The notes under the pieces: model-generated
Databases searched by the model: none
What the model was told of the DNA's origin: nothing
The model's input: only the letters and a program-made list of their open reading frames with translations
Shown: piece by piece, positions 6,969-9,481 of the stretch
Position numbering within the stretch: position 1 is the first letter of the stretch
Layout: every line of letters starts with the position of its first letter
Made by a program: the position numbers and the translations under genes
Origin: DATKZH01 sp964505295
GTDB taxonomy: Bacteria > Planctomycetota > Planctomycetia > Pirellulales > Thermoguttaceae
Length of the DNA stretch: 9,481 nucleotides
NCBI GenBank assembly: GCA_964505295.1
Contig: CAZDHR010000284.1
Span: 1-9,481, forward strand
Direction: 5' to 3'

Positions 6969-7173
6969 GTTGTGCCTCACAGGGGCGTGTGCGTGCCGCG
7001 GGAAATCGGCCAAAAAAGAGTGTCTGCCACGATCGACCGGCGTGGTGCTACGCCCCGGCCCGTTCGCCTGGGTGAATCCTCGCGTGCGGGCGTGTGGCGA
7101 TCGAGCGCCGGCGCGGTATCCTTGTCGGGGAAAAGCCCAAGAACGGCCATAGCCATAATGCGCGGGACTCCTC

Positions 7174-7179
7174 AAGGAG
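7174..7179 (+). promoter_or_regulatory. Ribosome binding site of the WD40 remnant
   Basis: AAGGAG stands eight bases before ATG 7188. It is the strongest Shine-Dalgarno match I found in the window and fixes the start of the WD40 reading frame, even though the frame is also open further upstream. Confidence 0.7.
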
Positions 7180-7187
7180 ACGAACCG

Positions 7188-7500
7188 ATGAGACAGGTCA
7201 CGAGAACCGCTTCTCGCCTGCCCCAGGGCGGCAGTGCGCGCGTCGTGTGCGCATTGGCGGCCGCCACGGCACTCACGGCTTGCCTATTGCCCAACGTCGC
7301 CCAAAGCGCGGACAAGGCACCCCCGAAAACCGCCCACGCCTGCGTGAATATTGAGGGGCACACGGCCCCGGTGCGGGCGATCGGGTTCACACCGGATTCG
7401 GAGTACCTTTGCACGGCGGGGATGGACAAAGTCGTCCACGTCTGGAAGTTGCCGCAGCCGGGCGGCGGTGAGGGCGCCGCCGAGGGCGCGGGCCACGGGG
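7188..7500 (+). pseudogene. WD40-repeat exported protein, 5' remnant
   Basis: From ATG 7188 the frame gives an export signal (hydrophobic core about residues 18-38, a possible AQS-A cleavage near 40, and an LTAC that could serve as a lipobox at Cys32). One WD40 repeat follows (GHTAPVRAIGFTPDSEYLCTAGMDKVVHVWKL, about 57-88). WD40 proteins need several repeats to close a propeller, so one is not enough. After PQPGGG the frame becomes low-complexity Gly/Ala/Glu and then nonsense, ending at TGA 7634. The loss of similarity falls near 7460-7500, where a DUF1553-type tail begins in another frame. The signal peptide and ribosome binding site look intact, so a short exported peptide might still be made. 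The feature end marks loss of similarity, not a stop codon. Confidence 0.65.
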
Positions 7501-7800
7501 ATGGAAAACGAGCGTGTCAACGAGCTTGGCTCGACCCAGTGGCTGCACATGCTGAATTCGGCCACCATACAGCGCAAGCTTCAGCGCGGCCCGAAGCTCG
7601 CGGCGATGCTCTCCTGCGGCGGCAGTGCGAATGAAATCGCCGAGAGTCTTTACCTGACGATCCTCTCGCGGTTTCCGACGGATGCCGACGTAAAGACCGC
7701 AGAGGAACACGCCAAAACCGGAGTGACGAAAGGGCGCGACGTCTGGGTCGATCTCGCCTGGGCGTTGGTCAATAGCCCCGAGTTTCTTCTGCGGCATTGA
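7501..7800 (+). pseudogene. DUF1553 (PSD1-type) protein, C-terminal remnant
   Basis: This frame (99 codons from ATG 7501 to TGA 7798-7800) matches the end of the long planctomycete DUF1549/DUF1553 proteins. LGSTQWLHMLNSATIQRKL, then AESLYLTILSRFPTDADVKTAEEH, then DVWVDLAWALVNSPEFLLRH are the expected closing helices of that family. Full members are usually many hundreds of residues long with a cytochrome-like domain in front, all of which is missing. Their biochemical role is poorly known. The piece is out of frame with the WD40 start just upstream (frames differ by one). A deletion that fused two genes, or the two ends of a multidomain gene, explains this best. ATG 7501 has no good ribosome binding site, so expression is doubtful. 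Confidence 0.7.
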
Positions 7801-7964
7801 TAATTACCGAAGCGGTGGGACATGCCGCGAAACGGTCGGTTTCCTGGGACGCAAAGCCGGGTACGGGCTGGGACTACTTGGGTGAGTTGGATAAACGCAT
7901 CCCCACCGACGCGGTTTCGCGAAGATAGCTCAAACGCAGGTCTTGGGCCTTTCCCGTACGCCGC

Positions 7965-9305
7965 CTACGCTTCCGTGCCGACCTCGACCAGCGGGCTCTC
8001 TCCCGCTTGTGCCCTGGTGCCGTGCAAGCGACGTACCTTGGGGGCACGTACAGGATGAGCCCTGCGCGTCAGCCCATACACCAGGCCCACCAGCCCGAGC
8101 GCCGCGGCCACGGAGACGAACATCGCCGGGTAGCCGGGCAGCCCCGCCGCGCCGCCGAAGTGGACGATCGCGCCGGCCACGGGGGCTCCGACCAGGTTCC
8201 CCACGTCGAACATGGACAGGATCAGGGTGGTGCCCAACCCCCGATGCCGGTTGGGGAACGCCCTGGAGCCCGCCGCGATGGTTGAGGGTACCAGAAGGGC
8301 ATGCCCCGCGCCATAGACGATGCCGGGCAAGACGAACGTCCACTCGGAGCCGACCCGCACCAACAGCAATTGCCCGACGATCAACGTGCCCAAGCCAACG
8401 AGGATCATCGGCGCGAGCCCCAACCGCTCGGGCAGGCGTCGTGTGACGATTCGCGTGAGGATGGCCGTCGGTGCGTAGACGCCGAAAAACAGCCCGATCC
8501 GCGGGATGTCCAACTCGGCGGCGTAGGGGCGCAGGAACGCGGTCGGCAGCCCGATGCCGATGCCCGTGGCCACCCCCACCAGCAGCACGGTGCCGGGGAA
8601 GTAGCGTCGGAGGATCCAGAGGGCCGGGGGCCGGCGTCGCCGCTTGGGGCGAGGCTCGTGGCGTGTGGCCCCCCAGACGAACGTCACGGCGCACAGGCCC
8701 AGCGTGCCCGCCACCAGGAACATCCGGTCGACCTGCCATCGTTCGATCGTCTCGGTTCCCAGCAGCAGGTCGCCCAGTTGGGTTCCCAAGACGATGCCGA
8801 AGAACCCGGAAGTGCCCAGCATGCCGATCATCTCGGCCATGCGTGCGACGGGGGCCCGGCCGGAGATGAAGGTCATCGCCGCGCCCATGATTCCGGCCAC
8901 CGCCGAGCAATAGGCGACGCGCCATAGATAGACGGCCGGGCCGGCGTAGTCGGCGACGGCCAAGTGGCCGAAGCAGCTCGCCGAAAACAGGACCAGGGAG
9001 CCAACCCAGACGAGACGGGCCCCCCAACGGTCGATGGCCGTGCCCAGCAGGAGCCGCACGAGCAAGCTGCCGACCATCCCGACGCCCACGATCCACCCCA
9101 GGTGCAGCTCGGTTCCGCCCAGAAGCGTGACAAAATCGGCGTACCGGTACAGAAGCGCGATGGCCACCATCACGGCCGTGTTGGCCAGGTACGCCCTCCA
9201 GAACGGCAAGCCGTAGGGGCTTTGGCGGCCCGGGTCCCGTCGGATGCGGCGACCGATCTCCTCGGATTCGAGCGGTTTGGGTTGGCGGCGCAAGGAGCAG
9301 ATCAT
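7965..9305 (-). CDS. Major facilitator superfamily (MFS) transporter
   Basis: The 446-residue protein starts at ATG 9305. The frame stays open upstream, but that extension reads through the edge repeat and is not membrane-like, so the internal ATG is preferred; no clear ribosome binding site supports it. Twelve hydrophobic segments can be counted. After TM2 comes the MFS motif A, GTAIDRWGAR (about 88-97), in the cytoplasmic loop 2-3. A basic loop (RHEPRPKRRRRPPALWILRR) divides the 6+6 halves. A hydrophilic N-terminal tail of about 35 residues precedes TM1. The protein should be a secondary transporter in the cytoplasmic membrane, but the substrate cannot be told; drug/small-molecule efflux or metabolite uptake are both possible. 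It stands alone, converging on the DUF1553 remnant. Confidence 0.85.
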   Translation of the reverse strand: MICSLRRQPKPLESEEIGRRIRRDPGRQSPYGLPFWRAYLANTAVMVAIALLYRYADFVTLLGGTELHLGWIVGVGMVGSLLVRLLLGTAIDRWGARLVWVGSLVLFSASCFGHLAVADYAGPAVYLWRVAYCSAVAGIMGAAMTFISGRAPVARMAEMIGMLGTSGFFGIVLGTQLGDLLLGTETIERWQVDRMFLVAGTLGLCAVTFVWGATRHEPRPKRRRRPPALWILRRYFPGTVLLVGVATGIGIGLPTAFLRPYAAELDIPRIGLFFGVYAPTAILTRIVTRRLPERLGLAPMILVGLGTLIVGQLLLVRVGSEWTFVLPGIVYGAGHALLVPSTIAAGSRAFPNRHRGLGTTLILSMFDVGNLVGAPVAGAIVHFGGAAGLPGYPAMFVSVAAALGLVGLVYGLTRRAHPVRAPKVRRLHGTRAQAGESPLVEVGTEA

Positions 9306-9443
9306 CGGGAGGAACGCTGTCGGCGCTGTAGAAAAGAACCCATTGTAACGCAGCGCCGGGTCGCCGCGCAGGGGCAATTCTCGATTTCCGTGGTTCCAGG
9401 CTTGCCGAGGCAACACACAGGAAACAACCTCCCCGCAGAAAAC

Positions 9444-9481
9444 AAGGTGACAGGCACCTTTTGTGCGAAGCACCCGAAGGG
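9444..9481. repeat. Palindromic repeat arm at the right window edge
   Basis: The 18-base arm 9458-9475 is the exact reverse complement of 13-30. A smaller inverted repeat, AAGGTG (9444-9449) with CACCTT (9455-9460), abuts it, so the element is nested. The window ends three bases past the GAA loop of the larger hairpin. The repeat lies upstream of the MFS gene, within the region where its promoter might be. Confidence 0.7.

Larger units (their letters stand above)
6805..7187. other. Intergenic stretch with palindromes, no gene seen
   Basis: About 380 bases separate mutS from the WD40 remnant. Short open frames here have no family-like sequence. The stretch holds a perfect 26-bp hairpin (6857-6882), a three-armed palindrome (6938-6968) and the ribosome binding site at 7174-7179. 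I see no convincing promoter. The repeat content suggests accumulated extragenic palindromes rather than hidden coding. Confidence 0.6.

Noticed and set aside
7122..7159. Promoter for the WD40 remnant (TTGTCG with CATAAT)
   Set aside because: The spacer is 26 bases, too long for a sigma70 promoter.
7803..7928. Open frame translating to a plausible tail (SWDAKPGTGWDYLGELDKRIPTDAVSRR, stop at 7926-7928)
   Set aside because: It looks protein-like but has no start or binding site and no family I recognise. It could be another decayed gene end next to the DUF1553 remnant; too weak to list as a feature.
7930..9096. Long alternative frames over the MFS gene on both strands
   Set aside because: Low-complexity Arg/Pro/Gly translations with no membrane pattern; the 7965-9305 frame has twelve hydrophobic segments and motif A.
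9306..9473. Upstream extension of the MFS gene to 9473
   Set aside because: The extra 56 codons are partly encoded by the edge repeat and are not membrane-like, so the ATG at 9305 is preferred.

Overview
The window looks like a short contig from a GC-rich bacterium of the planctomycete type. Three things point that way: a WD40 fragment and a DUF1553-like C-terminus lying together, families that are expanded in Planctomycetes; palindromic intergenic repeats of a kind I associate with that phylum; and high GC. The assignment is inferred from family content and cannot be proved from the sequence alone. No tRNA, rRNA, CRISPR array, transposase or phage gene is visible.

Layout from left to right. 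(1) A 5'-truncated plus-strand gene of a putative secreted, TIM-barrel/glycosidase-like family runs to 1096; its upstream end runs into a palindromic repeat at the window edge. (2) After a perfect hairpin (1162-1187) comes a convergent minus-strand gene for a membrane-anchored SGNH-like hydrolase. (3) Directly upstream of it, on the same strand, is a compact Type II restriction-modification pair: a beta-class DNA methyltransferase, probably N6-adenine, followed by an overlapping PD-(D/E)XK endonuclease. Its control region (about 4020-4125) holds a good sigma70-like promoter and an 8-bp dyad across the predicted transcription start. (4) A full-length mutS reads divergently from that region. (5) About 380 bases without an intact gene follow, carrying a second copy of the hairpin and a three-armed palindrome. 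(6) A gene remnant joins the start of a WD40 protein to the last hundred residues of a DUF1553 protein. (7) A minus-strand 12-TM MFS transporter fills the right end, and the window stops inside the other arm of the palindrome seen at its left edge.

The genes do not form one pathway. mutS is housekeeping. The R-M pair is the only recognisable defence module and is probably acquired. The WD40/DUF1553 stretch is decaying. The most interesting material is the R-M pair with its possible operator, the two hairpins whose arms differ by compensatory changes, and the fold-back repeat that bounds both ends. I found no convincing wholly new system; the R-M specificity is what I would follow up first.
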